This document shows, in pieces, positions 18,137 through 25,494 of a stretch of DNA of 42,483 bases; the stretch's first letter is position 1, and each line of letters begins with the position of its first letter. Both the position numbers and the translations under genes were made by a program. The notes beneath the pieces are model-generated. The model worked only from the letters and a program-made list of their open reading frames with translations. It did no database searches and was not told where the DNA came from. Source of the DNA: Martinezella rhizogenes (lineage in GTDB: Bacteria > Pseudomonadota > Alphaproteobacteria > Rhizobiales > Rhizobiaceae); contig NZ_JAPYZZ010000024.1 in NCBI RefSeq assembly GCF_027460065.1, forward strand, positions 3,331 through 45,813, in the 5' to 3' direction.

Positions 18137-19132
18137 TTGCTGAATACCTCGCCCTCCAAAGACTTTAGACCAACCGCCACCGAAATCGCAGAAGCGCGAG
18201 CGCGAATTGCAGAATATGCGGTTCGCACACCAATACTCGAGAGTGAAGTTCTTAACCGGCTGACAGACGCCAAGGTCTTCATTAAGCCGGAGAACCTGCA
18301 ACGGTCGGGATCCTTCAAACTTCGGGGGGCGCTCAACAGGGCTTTGCAACTCAGCCCGGCAGAGCGCGAAGGTGGTATCGTCGCTTGGTCGTCGGGCAAC
18401 CATGGACTCGCCATTTCCTATGTGGCGAAAGCACTCGGCATAAAGGCGACTGTGCTTATGCCGCAGGAGGCACCGAGAACAAAAATCGATGGTGTCCGGG
18501 CTAACGGTGCAACCGTACGTCTCTACGACAAAACGAAGGAAGTACGAGAAGAAATCGGTGCGAAGATTGCTTTAGAAACCGGCGCTGTGATCGTGCCTCC
18601 GTATGACGACCCTTATGTCATCACCGGACAGGCGACGTTGGGGCAGGAGATAGCAGAGCAGGTTCAAGATCGAGACTACGAATTGGATCTTGCACTGTTC
18701 CCATGTTCGGGCGGTGGGCTTGTCGCCGGTGCCGCCTGTGGCGTCCACACAATCATGCAGCAGGCGTCTATTTTCAGTGTAGAGCCTGACAATTTCGATG
18801 GAATGGCCCTCTCGCTCGCAAGTGGGACCCGCCAGAAAGCGCCAGCGACCGGGAATTCTATCTGTGATGCTCTTTTAGTGCCGCTTCCAGGCGATCTCAC
18901 CTATCCTATCTGCAGATCTCATCTGGCGGGTGGCTTGTCGGTATCGAACGACGAGGTCATTGAGGCAATCAGATTTGCATATCGGGAGTTGAAGCTCGTG
19001 GTTGAACCCGGTGGCGCAGTCGCCTTGGCAGCCATTCTCGCTCGCAAACTCGATGTCAAGAAAAAGAAGGTTGCAATCCTTCTCAGCGGCGGAAACGTCG
19101 ATGCCGAAAAATTTGCTTCATACATTCTGTAA
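18137..19132 (+). CDS. PLP-dependent threonine/serine dehydratase-fold lyase
   Basis: A 331-residue fold-type II PLP enzyme related to threonine dehydratase, serine racemase and hydroxyaspartate ammonia-lyase. The PLP lysine is in GSFKLRGALNRA (about residue 62), SSGNHGLA forms the substrate-binding loop, CSGGGLVAG is the phosphate-binding glycine loop (first glycine replaced by serine) and LLSGGNVD is the C-terminal motif. There is no ACT regulatory domain, so it is a catabolic rather than biosynthetic type. The start is a TTG at 18137 behind GGGAG at 18126-18130. A beta-hydroxy amino acid is the expected substrate: loss of water gives an enamine/imine, which would explain the RidA-like gene two places downstream. 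It differs clearly from the bhcB product at 25494. Confidence 0.85.
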   Translation: MLNTSPSKDFRPTATEIAEARARIAEYAVRTPILESEVLNRLTDAKVFIKPENLQRSGSFKLRGALNRALQLSPAEREGGIVAWSSGNHGLAISYVAKALGIKATVLMPQEAPRTKIDGVRANGATVRLYDKTKEVREEIGAKIALETGAVIVPPYDDPYVITGQATLGQEIAEQVQDRDYELDLALFPCSGGGLVAGAACGVHTIMQQASIFSVEPDNFDGMALSLASGTRQKAPATGNSICDALLVPLPGDLTYPICRSHLAGGLSVSNDEVIEAIRFAYRELKLVVEPGGAVALAAILARKLDVKKKKVAILLSGGNVDAEKFASYIL

Positions 19133-19153
19133 CACCTGCCCGGGACACCGATA

Positions 19154-20221
19154 ATGCTCGATCTGGAAAGCGCTAAGGGCAAGAATATTGCTCAAACCAT
19201 CGAACACTTCATGACACTTGACCTCACGGGGGTGGGGCTCATCGGAAAGATTTATGAAGCCCTGCAGAAACGACAGCCCGGCTTCGCCTGTATGTCGGCC
19301 GCAAAGCTTATCGTTGAGCGAGTGCGTGACCATGGCGGGCCAGTCGTCATTGCGACGGGGTTTCCAGAAGGAGCGGGTGTGCCCGAAACTGATGGTCCGG
19401 TAGGAGCGGCATTCATCGCTCGGGCCTTATTTCTCGGCCTGGGCGTTGAGAGTGTGATCCTCACCGACAATGATTGGGTCGGAATGATGGAAGGGACGTG
19501 CCGCGGTGCGGGTCTTGCACCCTTGCCCTTCCCTGAAGACGGCAAGATAAAGCCGATCGATTTTATTCGTCCGGTCTATATTCGCAGCGTCCCGAAAGAC
19601 GATGCGGGTTGCAAAGCAATAACGGACGAACTCCTCGATGTTATGAGACCTTCACTGGTGCTCTCCATCGAACGTCCAGGTCGCAATGATAGAGGCCTCT
19701 ACCATGGTCTTGGGGGCAGGCCGCTTGATAAACTCGTGGCCGATCTCGACCAATTCTTCCTGCGTGCAAAAGAACAAGGCGTACCATTCATTGGTATTGG
19801 TGATGGCGGCAACGAATTGGGCATGGGGGTCATCGCGGAGGAGTTGAAAGAGTTCTCGCCGAAGGCGAGGGATAGCGGCCATCCAGGGAGAGGGGGCGTC
19901 GCCGCGGCTACTGCCGCAGATCATCTTATCGTCTCCAATGTCTCCAATTGGGGGGCGACCGGTCTTGTGGCGGCGCTTTCAGCCCTGCTCGAAAAGCCGT
20001 CGGTGTTTCACGACGGCGAGCTTGAACGCCGGTGTATCGAGCAATGTGTCTCCTTCGGTGGCGTAGACGGCATGTTCATGGGGCCGGAGCCGGCCGTAGA
20101 CGGCATTTCCGCGCAGGAGTGGGAAGGGCTTGTCAATACACTTCGTAATACCCTGGAGAGACTTGCAGGCAGGGTGACAGGATGGAAAGGGGATAGCGGG
20201 GACTGGCGGCAGCTGAAATGA
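19154..20221 (+). CDS. D-glutamate cyclase-like protein (DUF4392 family)
   Basis: A 355-residue protein matching the C-terminal domain of vertebrate D-glutamate cyclase (DGLUCY), known as the DUF4392 or glutamate-cyclase-like family. The hallmark GIGDGGNELGMG is near residue 216, with SIERPGRNDRGLYHG, GPVGAAFIARAL and VSNVSNWGATGLVAAL around it. The known activity of the family is conversion of D-glutamate to 5-oxo-D-proline. This protein lacks the DUF1445 half found in the eukaryotic fusion. It starts at the ATG at 19154, 21 nt after the PLP lyase stop, and overlaps the RidA gene by 4 nt. Its fixed place between a PLP lyase and a RidA protein suggests it acts on an amino acid of this pathway, perhaps not D-glutamate itself. 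Confidence 0.8.
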   Translation: MLDLESAKGKNIAQTIEHFMTLDLTGVGLIGKIYEALQKRQPGFACMSAAKLIVERVRDHGGPVVIATGFPEGAGVPETDGPVGAAFIARALFLGLGVESVILTDNDWVGMMEGTCRGAGLAPLPFPEDGKIKPIDFIRPVYIRSVPKDDAGCKAITDELLDVMRPSLVLSIERPGRNDRGLYHGLGGRPLDKLVADLDQFFLRAKEQGVPFIGIGDGGNELGMGVIAEELKEFSPKARDSGHPGRGGVAAATAADHLIVSNVSNWGATGLVAALSALLEKPSVFHDGELERRCIEQCVSFGGVDGMFMGPEPAVDGISAQEWEGLVNTLRNTLERLAGRVTGWKGDSGDWRQLK

Positions 20222-20694
20222 ATGGTCAAATGAGCACAATTGAAGACCGGTTGTCAGGCCTCGGAATTGAAATTCCCAAGGTCAATCCTCCCCAGGGCAA
20301 CTATTTATCCTATGTCCGAACCGGTTCGCTCGTCTTCGTCGCGGGGCAGGGGCCTCGGCAGAACGGCCAATTGCTCTATAAGGGCACCGTTGGCCACGAT
20401 CTGTCCGTCGAGGACGGTCAAGCCGCAGCACGTCTCTGCGCACTCAATGTTTTGGGACAACTCAAACATGCATGCGAAGGGGATCTCGGCAGAATTGTCA
20501 GAATGGTTCGTGTCGGCGGCCTTGTCCGCTGCGCCGATGATTTTGAGGAGCAAGCCCGCGTACTGAACGCAGCCTCAGACTTAATTTGTGATGTTCTTGG
20601 GCACGCCGGCAAACATGCTCGCATCTCATTCGGAACCAATGCCCTTCCGTCGGGGATGGCAGTTGAAATTGAGGCTATAGCAGAGGTGGATTAA
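20218..20694 (+). CDS. RidA/YjgF-family protein
   Basis: A 158-residue member of the RidA/YjgF/YER057c family. RidA proteins hydrolyse reactive enamines and imines made by PLP dehydratases into 2-keto acids and ammonia. The opening GNYLSYVRTGSLVFVAGQGPRQNG and the end ARISFGTNALPSGMAVEIEAIAEVD are typical; the arginine in ARISFG lines up with the catalytic arginine of active RidA. The start ATG at 20218 overlaps the previous stop (ATGA), although the next in-frame ATG at 20230 is also possible. Being coupled to a PLP lyase operon strengthens the deaminase interpretation, but other family members do not have that activity. Confidence 0.88.
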   Translation: MNGQMSTIEDRLSGLGIEIPKVNPPQGNYLSYVRTGSLVFVAGQGPRQNGQLLYKGTVGHDLSVEDGQAAARLCALNVLGQLKHACEGDLGRIVRMVRVGGLVRCADDFEEQARVLNAASDLICDVLGHAGKHARISFGTNALPSGMAVEIEAIAEVD

Positions 20695-21105
20695 CTTGCC
20701 GGGAGGCAAGAATTTCCAATCTGCTTCGTATTTTGATCAATTCCGGGGGTGATTATGGAGGAAATCCAGACATCACCTTCGGTTCACTTGATGCACAGGG
20801 TTGACGGGCAGTGCCTGGATTAGCCCGGCAAACTTCCTTGAAAAGATCGTTTGCTGCAAGTCTACCACCAGCCCAGAAGCACAGTGTCTTTGCGTTTTTT
20901 CGCTAGGGCTCAGCTATCAGTTCTATCTCAGTCAACCTTACATTGACATATATTTTACCGATTGACATTTGTGGTAAAATTAATTTACCAAAGATCAGCA
21001 CCATAAGCCACGGGCTGATCTCTAAGGGGACGGCAGAGGGTTAGGCGCTGTGCTGTCGGGGTGATTGCCGGAGCATTTGTTTTTATCCGAAAGGTAGGAA
21101 ATTCA
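20695..21105. other. Intergenic region with promoter elements, no gene
   Basis: About 410 nt separate the RidA gene from the FMN enzyme. The left part is of mixed composition and shows no coding pattern, tRNA or recognisable riboswitch. The segment 20935-20995 becomes AT-rich and has two TTGACA hexamers (20943-20948 and 20962-20967), a TAAAAT at 20975-20980 and a 19-bp palindrome listed separately. Neither TTGACA has an ideal partner at 17 bp, so the exact promoter is not assigned. Confidence 0.5.
20972..20990. promoter_or_regulatory. Palindromic operator, probable GntR/FadR-type site
   Basis: A perfect 7-bp inverted repeat TGGTAAA-N5-TTTACCA. A further TTTTACC at 20953-20959 pairs with GGTAAAA at 20973-20979, giving overlapping half-sites. 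Operators of FadR-subfamily GntR regulators commonly contain TGGT...ACCA half-sites, and a gene for such a regulator lies just beyond the FMN enzyme (22372-23154). The site overlaps the likely promoter region, so binding would probably repress the FMN enzyme gene until an effector such as a 2-hydroxy acid is present. Confidence 0.6.
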
Positions 21106-22260
21106 GTGTCCAGAGCCATTGCCCGTTGCAGAAATGTCGACGATTTTCGTTTGCTTGCCAAAAGGCGCCTTCCCGCTCCAATTTTTCACTATATCGACGG
21201 CGCGGCCGACGATGAGATTACATACCGCCGCAACACCGAGGCGTTTGCGACCTGCGATTTGGTACCAAACGTGTTGGCTGGAGTGGAGACTGTAGACATG
21301 TCCGTCACGGTCATGGGCAAAAAGCTGGATTTACCGCTGTTTCTTTCACCGACGGCGCTCCAGCGCCTGTTTCATCACGACGGCGAGCGGGCGGTAGCCC
21401 GAGCGGCAGAAAAATTTGGCACCTTCTTCGGTGTTTCGTCACTTGGCACAGTGAGTGTCGAGGAGATCGGAAAGACAATTCAGACTCCAAAGATGTTCCA
21501 GCTTTATTTTCACAAGGATCGTGAACTGACCTGGAGCATGGTAGAACGGTGCCGTGAGGCAAAATTCGATGCTATCGCTTTGACCGTCGATACCATCACT
21601 GGAGGAAACCGTGAACGCGATTTGCGCACTGGATTTACATCCCCTCCAAAACTGACGCTTTCCAGCCTCGCAAGCTTTGCGATGAAACCCAGATGGACAT
21701 GGAACCATCTGACGAAGGAAAAATTCAGCCTGCCCCAGCTTGACGGTCACGTTAGTCAAGGCACCAACATTGCCATTTCGGTGGGGGAGTATTTTTCAAC
21801 GATGCTCGACCAATCGATGAGCTGGAAAGACGCTGAACAGGTGAGGGAGCGTTGGGGCGGTCATTTTTGCCTAAAAGGTGTGATGAGTGTCGAAGACGCC
21901 AAACGTGCCGTGGACATAGGTGCGACGGCCATCATGATTTCAAATCATGCCGGTCGCCAACTCGACGGGTCCCGTGCGCCGTTTGACCAAATCTCGGAGA
22001 TCGCCGATGCTGTCGGCGGGCAAATTGAAATTATTTGTGACGGGGGGATCCGTCGGGGGACACACGTACTGAAGGCCATGGCTGCCGGTGCTACTGCCTG
22101 CTCGGGTGGTCATCTCTATCTCTACGCGCTGGCCGCGGGTGGTCAGCTTGGTGTGGAAAAAACACTTTCAAATCTAAAAGCTGAGATTGAGCGCGACATG
22201 AAGTTGATGGGATTAACGAAACTTGATCAACTCAACTCCGGGCATCTTCGTTTCCGGTAG
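21106..22260 (+). CDS. FMN-dependent L-2-hydroxy-acid oxidase/dehydrogenase
   Basis: A TIM-barrel flavoenzyme of the glycolate oxidase / L-lactate dehydrogenase (LldD) / mandelate dehydrogenase family, 384 residues from the GTG at 21106. Motifs in order: FHYIDGAADDEITYRRN, QLYFHKDRELTWSMVER, LTVDTITGGNRERDLR with the FMN/substrate arginine, the catalytic SNHAGRQLDG with His at about residue 281, and the FMN phosphate site CDGGIRRGTHVLKAMAAGA. SNHAGRQ replaces the common SNHGGRQ. A GTG at 21061 would add 15 residues, but 21106 has TAGGAA at better spacing and gives the usual N-terminus. Its neighbours, the bhc genes, use glyoxylate, so glycolate is an attractive substrate; L-lactate or another 2-hydroxy acid is equally allowed by the sequence. 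Confidence 0.88.
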   Translation: MSRAIARCRNVDDFRLLAKRRLPAPIFHYIDGAADDEITYRRNTEAFATCDLVPNVLAGVETVDMSVTVMGKKLDLPLFLSPTALQRLFHHDGERAVARAAEKFGTFFGVSSLGTVSVEEIGKTIQTPKMFQLYFHKDRELTWSMVERCREAKFDAIALTVDTITGGNRERDLRTGFTSPPKLTLSSLASFAMKPRWTWNHLTKEKFSLPQLDGHVSQGTNIAISVGEYFSTMLDQSMSWKDAEQVRERWGGHFCLKGVMSVEDAKRAVDIGATAIMISNHAGRQLDGSRAPFDQISEIADAVGGQIEIICDGGIRRGTHVLKAMAAGATACSGGHLYLYALAAGGQLGVEKTLSNLKAEIERDMKLMGLTKLDQLNSGHLRFR

Positions 22261-22371
22261 TCATTATTTCGAGTTTTGAGTTCCCTTCTTTTGAGCGGAT
22301 AGAGAGCAACCTGCAACAACCAGCCAACCTTGTCCGCGAACGAAATTCGATGAAAATCGCCTCAGACAGCC

Positions 22372-23154
22372 TCAGCTTTTCGAAGTGCTGAGGCCACCAC
22401 TTTCAAGACGACGAAGGGAAATCTCGAGTTTTTCTTCCGCCTCTCGAATTTCTCTGGACGCCTGTCTTAGGTAGCTGAGGTGTTCATGTGCGGCGGATTG
22501 GGCTGCCTGAGGCTTTCTGTCGATAATTGCTTGCGCAATAGCGATATGTTGATCGCGCAGGAGGTCCCGGACATAGGGGATCGCGAAAAGGCGCCGTCTA
22601 TTATGCAGAACGTCGGTTCTGAGGTTTTCGGAGAGTGCACGCATGATCTGGAGAATTACCAGATTGTGGCTAGCTTCGTAGATTGCGATGTGCATCTCCG
22701 CGTCGGCATCCGCCTCCTCGATTGGGTTGTTGGCTTTGTGCGCCGCTTCGATCTTCAGCACGCATTCTCTAATACGTTGAATCTCTGGTTCGTTTGCTCG
22801 TTGTGCCGCCAGCGCGGCAGCTGAGCTTTCTACCACGTCCCGGAACTCGAGGTAGTCGTCCGCGACTTCGCTGCGCTCAGAGAGCATCGCTATCAATGGA
22901 TCCGTAATAGTTGTCGCACCGATCTGGGCCACCTTCACGCCTTTTCCTTCCATGCTTGTCAGGAAGCCTCGCTCTTCGAGAGATTTTAATGCGTCACGAA
23001 GTGTTGGCCGCGAAACGTTAAGCTTCAGCGCCAGTTCTCGCTCGGGGAGCAGTGGCACACCAGGGCGTAAAGAGCCTTCGAGAATAAGGGTCTCAATATG
23101 TCTCGCCACGGTGTCCGCCGCTCTTTCTGGTCTGCTTGGTGCGTTCCCATTCAT
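22372..23154 (-). CDS. GntR-family transcriptional regulator, FadR/FCD subfamily
   Basis: A 260-residue regulator. The N-terminal winged helix (about residues 12-75) has LRPGVPLLPERELALKL and VSRPTLRDALKSLEERGFL, a typical GntR recognition helix, and an FCD effector domain of about 150 helical residues follows. FCD regulators respond to small organic acids such as lactate, glycolate or pyruvate. The ATG at 23154 is preferred to a GTG at 23163 because AGGTGG lies 5 nt upstream of the ATG. The gene converges with the FMN enzyme gene (111 nt between stops, no clear terminator), and the palindrome upstream of that gene fits this family. It could also influence the bhc genes. Confidence 0.88.
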   Translation of the reverse strand: MNGNAPSRPERAADTVARHIETLILEGSLRPGVPLLPERELALKLNVSRPTLRDALKSLEERGFLTSMEGKGVKVAQIGATTITDPLIAMLSERSEVADDYLEFRDVVESSAAALAAQRANEPEIQRIRECVLKIEAAHKANNPIEEADADAEMHIAIYEASHNLVILQIMRALSENLRTDVLHNRRRLFAIPYVRDLLRDQHIAIAQAIIDRKPQAAQSAAHEHLSYLRQASREIREAEEKLEISLRRLESGGLSTSKS

Positions 23155-23292
23155 GTTTGCCACCTACCTTCTAATTTCTATTGCGCCGCCCGACGGTAAA
23201 GGCCGGGAGGCGGATCACCCATTCGCGCTCCGGCGTCGACCCTTTTGTGCCGAACCGGCGTTGGGGTTGAATGACAGGGCGGTTTGCTCCCA

Positions 23293-24129
23293 TCAGTCTC
23301 TGTGGCGAGGAAGGCTGAGCAGCGGAGATCCGAGTTGCCGCGATATTTCGTTCGCAGCGTCCGAAACCAGTTGGCCGATCTCTCGGACCCTTTTGTCCGG
23401 CATACGTATTGTTGGACCGGAAACGGAAATTCCCGCCACGGCCTCGCCATAACTGTTCACAATAGAAGCTGCAACGCAGCGCATGCCTATGGTTCTCTCT
23501 TCGTCGTCGAAGGAATAGCCAAGACGGCGCGTTTGCTGAATTGATTCGCGCAATTCTTTGATGTTCGCGATAGTCTTATCAGTGAAGCGGGTGAACGTCG
23601 CGGTTTTAAGGAACGCTTCCAGCCTATTGTCGTCGAAAGCGCTGAGAAGCGCTTTTCCTATTCCTGACGCATGCAGGGGGGAGCGGGTGCCGGGAGGGAA
23701 AAATGCACGGATTGTGTCGTGCGTTTCCACCTGACTTATAAACAATACGTCGCCATCTCGTTCGATGCCAAGATTGGAGGTCTCTCCTGTCCGGGCCATA
23801 AGATCGCGCATCACCGGCCGACTTCGTTCGACGATATTCGTTCTGCGCAAGAAAGCGGAGCCCAGGCGAAAGGCTTCCGGTCCAACAAACCACTCTTGCC
23901 GTTCCGTGTTGCTTTCAACGTATCTCCGGTTTTCAAGCGTTGCGAGTATGCGGTGAAGAGTTGCCGGGGACTGATTGAGGTAATTGGACAATTCCGTGAG
24001 AGTAACGCCATCGTGGGACGCCAGCGCCTCGAGTACATCAAGCGCCCGGGCGAGAGCCTGAATGCTCGCCGCTGGCTGAGTTGGCTTGGCACCCTTTGGG
24101 CGTCCTCGTTTTCTGACCGTTTGCTGCAT
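23293..24129 (-). CDS. bhcR: IclR-family regulator, probable BhcR
   Basis: A 278-residue IclR-type regulator. A basic N-terminus (KRGRPKGAK, AT-hook-like) precedes the winged helix at about residues 22-85 (ALDVLEALASHDG, LTELSNYLNQSPATLHRILATLE). The C-terminal effector domain includes FFPPGTRSPLHASGIGKALL and MRCVAASIVNSYGEAVAGISVSGP. It is divergent from bhcA with a 174-nt shared control region. In Paracoccus denitrificans the bhcABCD operon is likewise preceded by a divergent IclR gene, bhcR, which senses glyoxylate. The name rests on the family and this arrangement. Confidence 0.85.
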   Translation of the reverse strand: MQQTVRKRGRPKGAKPTQPAASIQALARALDVLEALASHDGVTLTELSNYLNQSPATLHRILATLENRRYVESNTERQEWFVGPEAFRLGSAFLRRTNIVERSRPVMRDLMARTGETSNLGIERDGDVLFISQVETHDTIRAFFPPGTRSPLHASGIGKALLSAFDDNRLEAFLKTATFTRFTDKTIANIKELRESIQQTRRLGYSFDDEERTIGMRCVAASIVNSYGEAVAGISVSGPTIRMPDKRVREIGQLVSDAANEISRQLGSPLLSLPRHRD

Positions 24130-24214
24130 GGCTTTAGGGTAGAAAAAATAATAGCAAAATCAACTTAGGAATAATGAAAAAATACAATGCTATGTTTTTA
24201 AACAGCTATTTCTA

Positions 24215-24249
24215 TTTTTTTGAAAAAATGAAAAATCATTTCAAAAAAA
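24215..24249. promoter_or_regulatory. bhcR-bhcA divergent control region with dyad symmetry
   Basis: The AT-rich 174-nt gap (24130-24303) contains TTTTTTTGA at 24215-24223 and its exact complement TCAAAAAAA at 24241-24249, a 9-bp inverted repeat with a 17-nt centre. Inside it, TGAAAAATCATTTCA (24229-24243) resembles the IclR-type operator pattern TGGAAATnATTTCCA. This is the best candidate for BhcR binding. A strong Shine-Dalgarno (AAGGAGGAG) ends 5 nt before the bhcA ATG. Homopolymer runs make part of the symmetry cheap, so confidence is moderate. Confidence 0.45.
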
Positions 24250-24303
24250 TTTACTAAATGAGACGTCCGTGGTAACTTTCTTGTTGAACAAGGAGGAGTA
24301 GCC

Positions 24304-25494
24304 ATGAGCACCCAGAATCCTATTTTCATTCCCGGCCCGACGAACATCCCCGAGGTGCTCCGTAAAGCCGTCGATATGCCGACCATTGATCACCGTAGTC
24401 CGCTTTTTGGCAATATCCTTCATCCTGCGCTTGAAGGCGTCAAAGCGATCCTCAAGACCTCCAAGGCTGAAGTTTTCGTGTTTCCTTCCACCGGTACCGG
24501 TGGTTGGGAGACCGCGATTACGAATACCCTGTCGGCAGGGGATAAGGTCCTGGCGACGCGCAACGGCATGTTCAGCCATCGCTGGATCGACATGTGCCAA
24601 CGCCACGGCCTCGACGTTCAGGTCGTGATGCAAGAATGGGGCGAAGGCGTGCCCGCAGACACTTTTGAAGAAATTTTGACGGCGGACAAAGGTCACGAAA
24701 TCAAGGTTGTGCTTGCCACACACAACGAAACGGCAACGGGCGTTCGTTCTGATATTGCAGCCGTGCGCCGTGTGCTCGACAATGCAAAACATCCAGCCCT
24801 GCTCTTCGTCGATGGTGTGAGCTCGATCGCCTGCTATGACTTTCGGATGGACGAATGGGGTGTCGATGTCGCCGTCACGGGATCCCAGAAAGGCTTCATG
24901 CTTCCACCTGGCCTCGCAATCGTTGGTTTCTCCCAAAAGGCTCTGGCAGCGACCGGTTCCGCCAGACTGCCGCGAACCTTCTTCGATGTCCGTGACATGG
25001 CCAAGGGTTATGCTGCAAATGGATATCCCTATACACCTCCGGTCGGTCTGCTGAACGGGTTGAAGGTGGCGACCGACATGCTGCTGGATGAAGGGCTCGA
25101 AAACGTCTTTGCCCGGCACCATCGGATTGCCGAAGGTGTCCGTCGCGCTGTTTCCGCCTGGGGGCTGAAGCTTTGCGCCGCCCGTCCCGAACTCTATTCG
25201 GACAGCGTCAGCGCCATCCGAACGCCAGAAGGGTTCGATGCCAACAAGATCGTCGCTCACGCGCTCAACACGTATGGCGTTGCTTTCGGAACGGGCCTTG
25301 GCGATGTTGCGGGGAAAGTGTTCCGTATCGGTCATCTGGGCAGCCTGACCGACGTCATGGCGCTGTCCGGTATCGCCACCGCCGAGATGGTGATGGCGGA
25401 CCTCGGGCTGCCGGTCACTCTCGGTTCAGGCGTTGCCGCCGCCCAGCAGTATTATCGCCAGAGCGCAGGCAATGCTCAGAGAAAGGCCGCGTGA
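24304..25494 (+). CDS. bhcA: Aspartate-glyoxylate aminotransferase (beta-hydroxyaspartate cycle)
   Basis: A 396-residue class V aminotransferase of the serine-glyoxylate/alanine-glyoxylate type. The N-terminus IFIPGPTNIPEVLRKA, FVFPSTGTGGWETAI, FVDGVSSIACYDFRMDEW and the PLP lysine K196 in TGSQKGFMLPPGL are all standard. In the beta-hydroxyaspartate cycle BhcA transfers the amino group of aspartate to glyoxylate, giving oxaloacetate and glycine. The function is assigned because bhcB, bhcC and bhcD follow in the known order; alone, the sequence would be called serine-glyoxylate aminotransferase. The last base of the stop is the first base of the bhcB ATG. Confidence 0.9.
   Translation: MSTQNPIFIPGPTNIPEVLRKAVDMPTIDHRSPLFGNILHPALEGVKAILKTSKAEVFVFPSTGTGGWETAITNTLSAGDKVLATRNGMFSHRWIDMCQRHGLDVQVVMQEWGEGVPADTFEEILTADKGHEIKVVLATHNETATGVRSDIAAVRRVLDNAKHPALLFVDGVSSIACYDFRMDEWGVDVAVTGSQKGFMLPPGLAIVGFSQKALAATGSARLPRTFFDVRDMAKGYAANGYPYTPPVGLLNGLKVATDMLLDEGLENVFARHHRIAEGVRRAVSAWGLKLCAARPELYSDSVSAIRTPEGFDANKIVAHALNTYGVAFGTGLGDVAGKVFRIGHLGSLTDVMALSGIATAEMVMADLGLPVTLGSGVAAAQQYYRQSAGNAQRKAA

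Noticed and set aside
20695..21105. Glycine riboswitch upstream of the FMN enzyme or bhc genes
   Set aside because: Considered because glycine is a cycle intermediate, but no conserved riboswitch core or tandem aptamer pattern was visible here or in 24130-24303.
24241..25335. 364-codon open frame on the minus strand
   Set aside because: Antisense to bhcA, which has every expected motif and a strong ribosome site.
25173..25493. Upstream extension of bhcB inside bhcA
   Set aside because: The open frame is long only by chance; the extra N-terminus is arginine-rich and unlike any PLP enzyme, and the ATG at 25494 gives the normal start.
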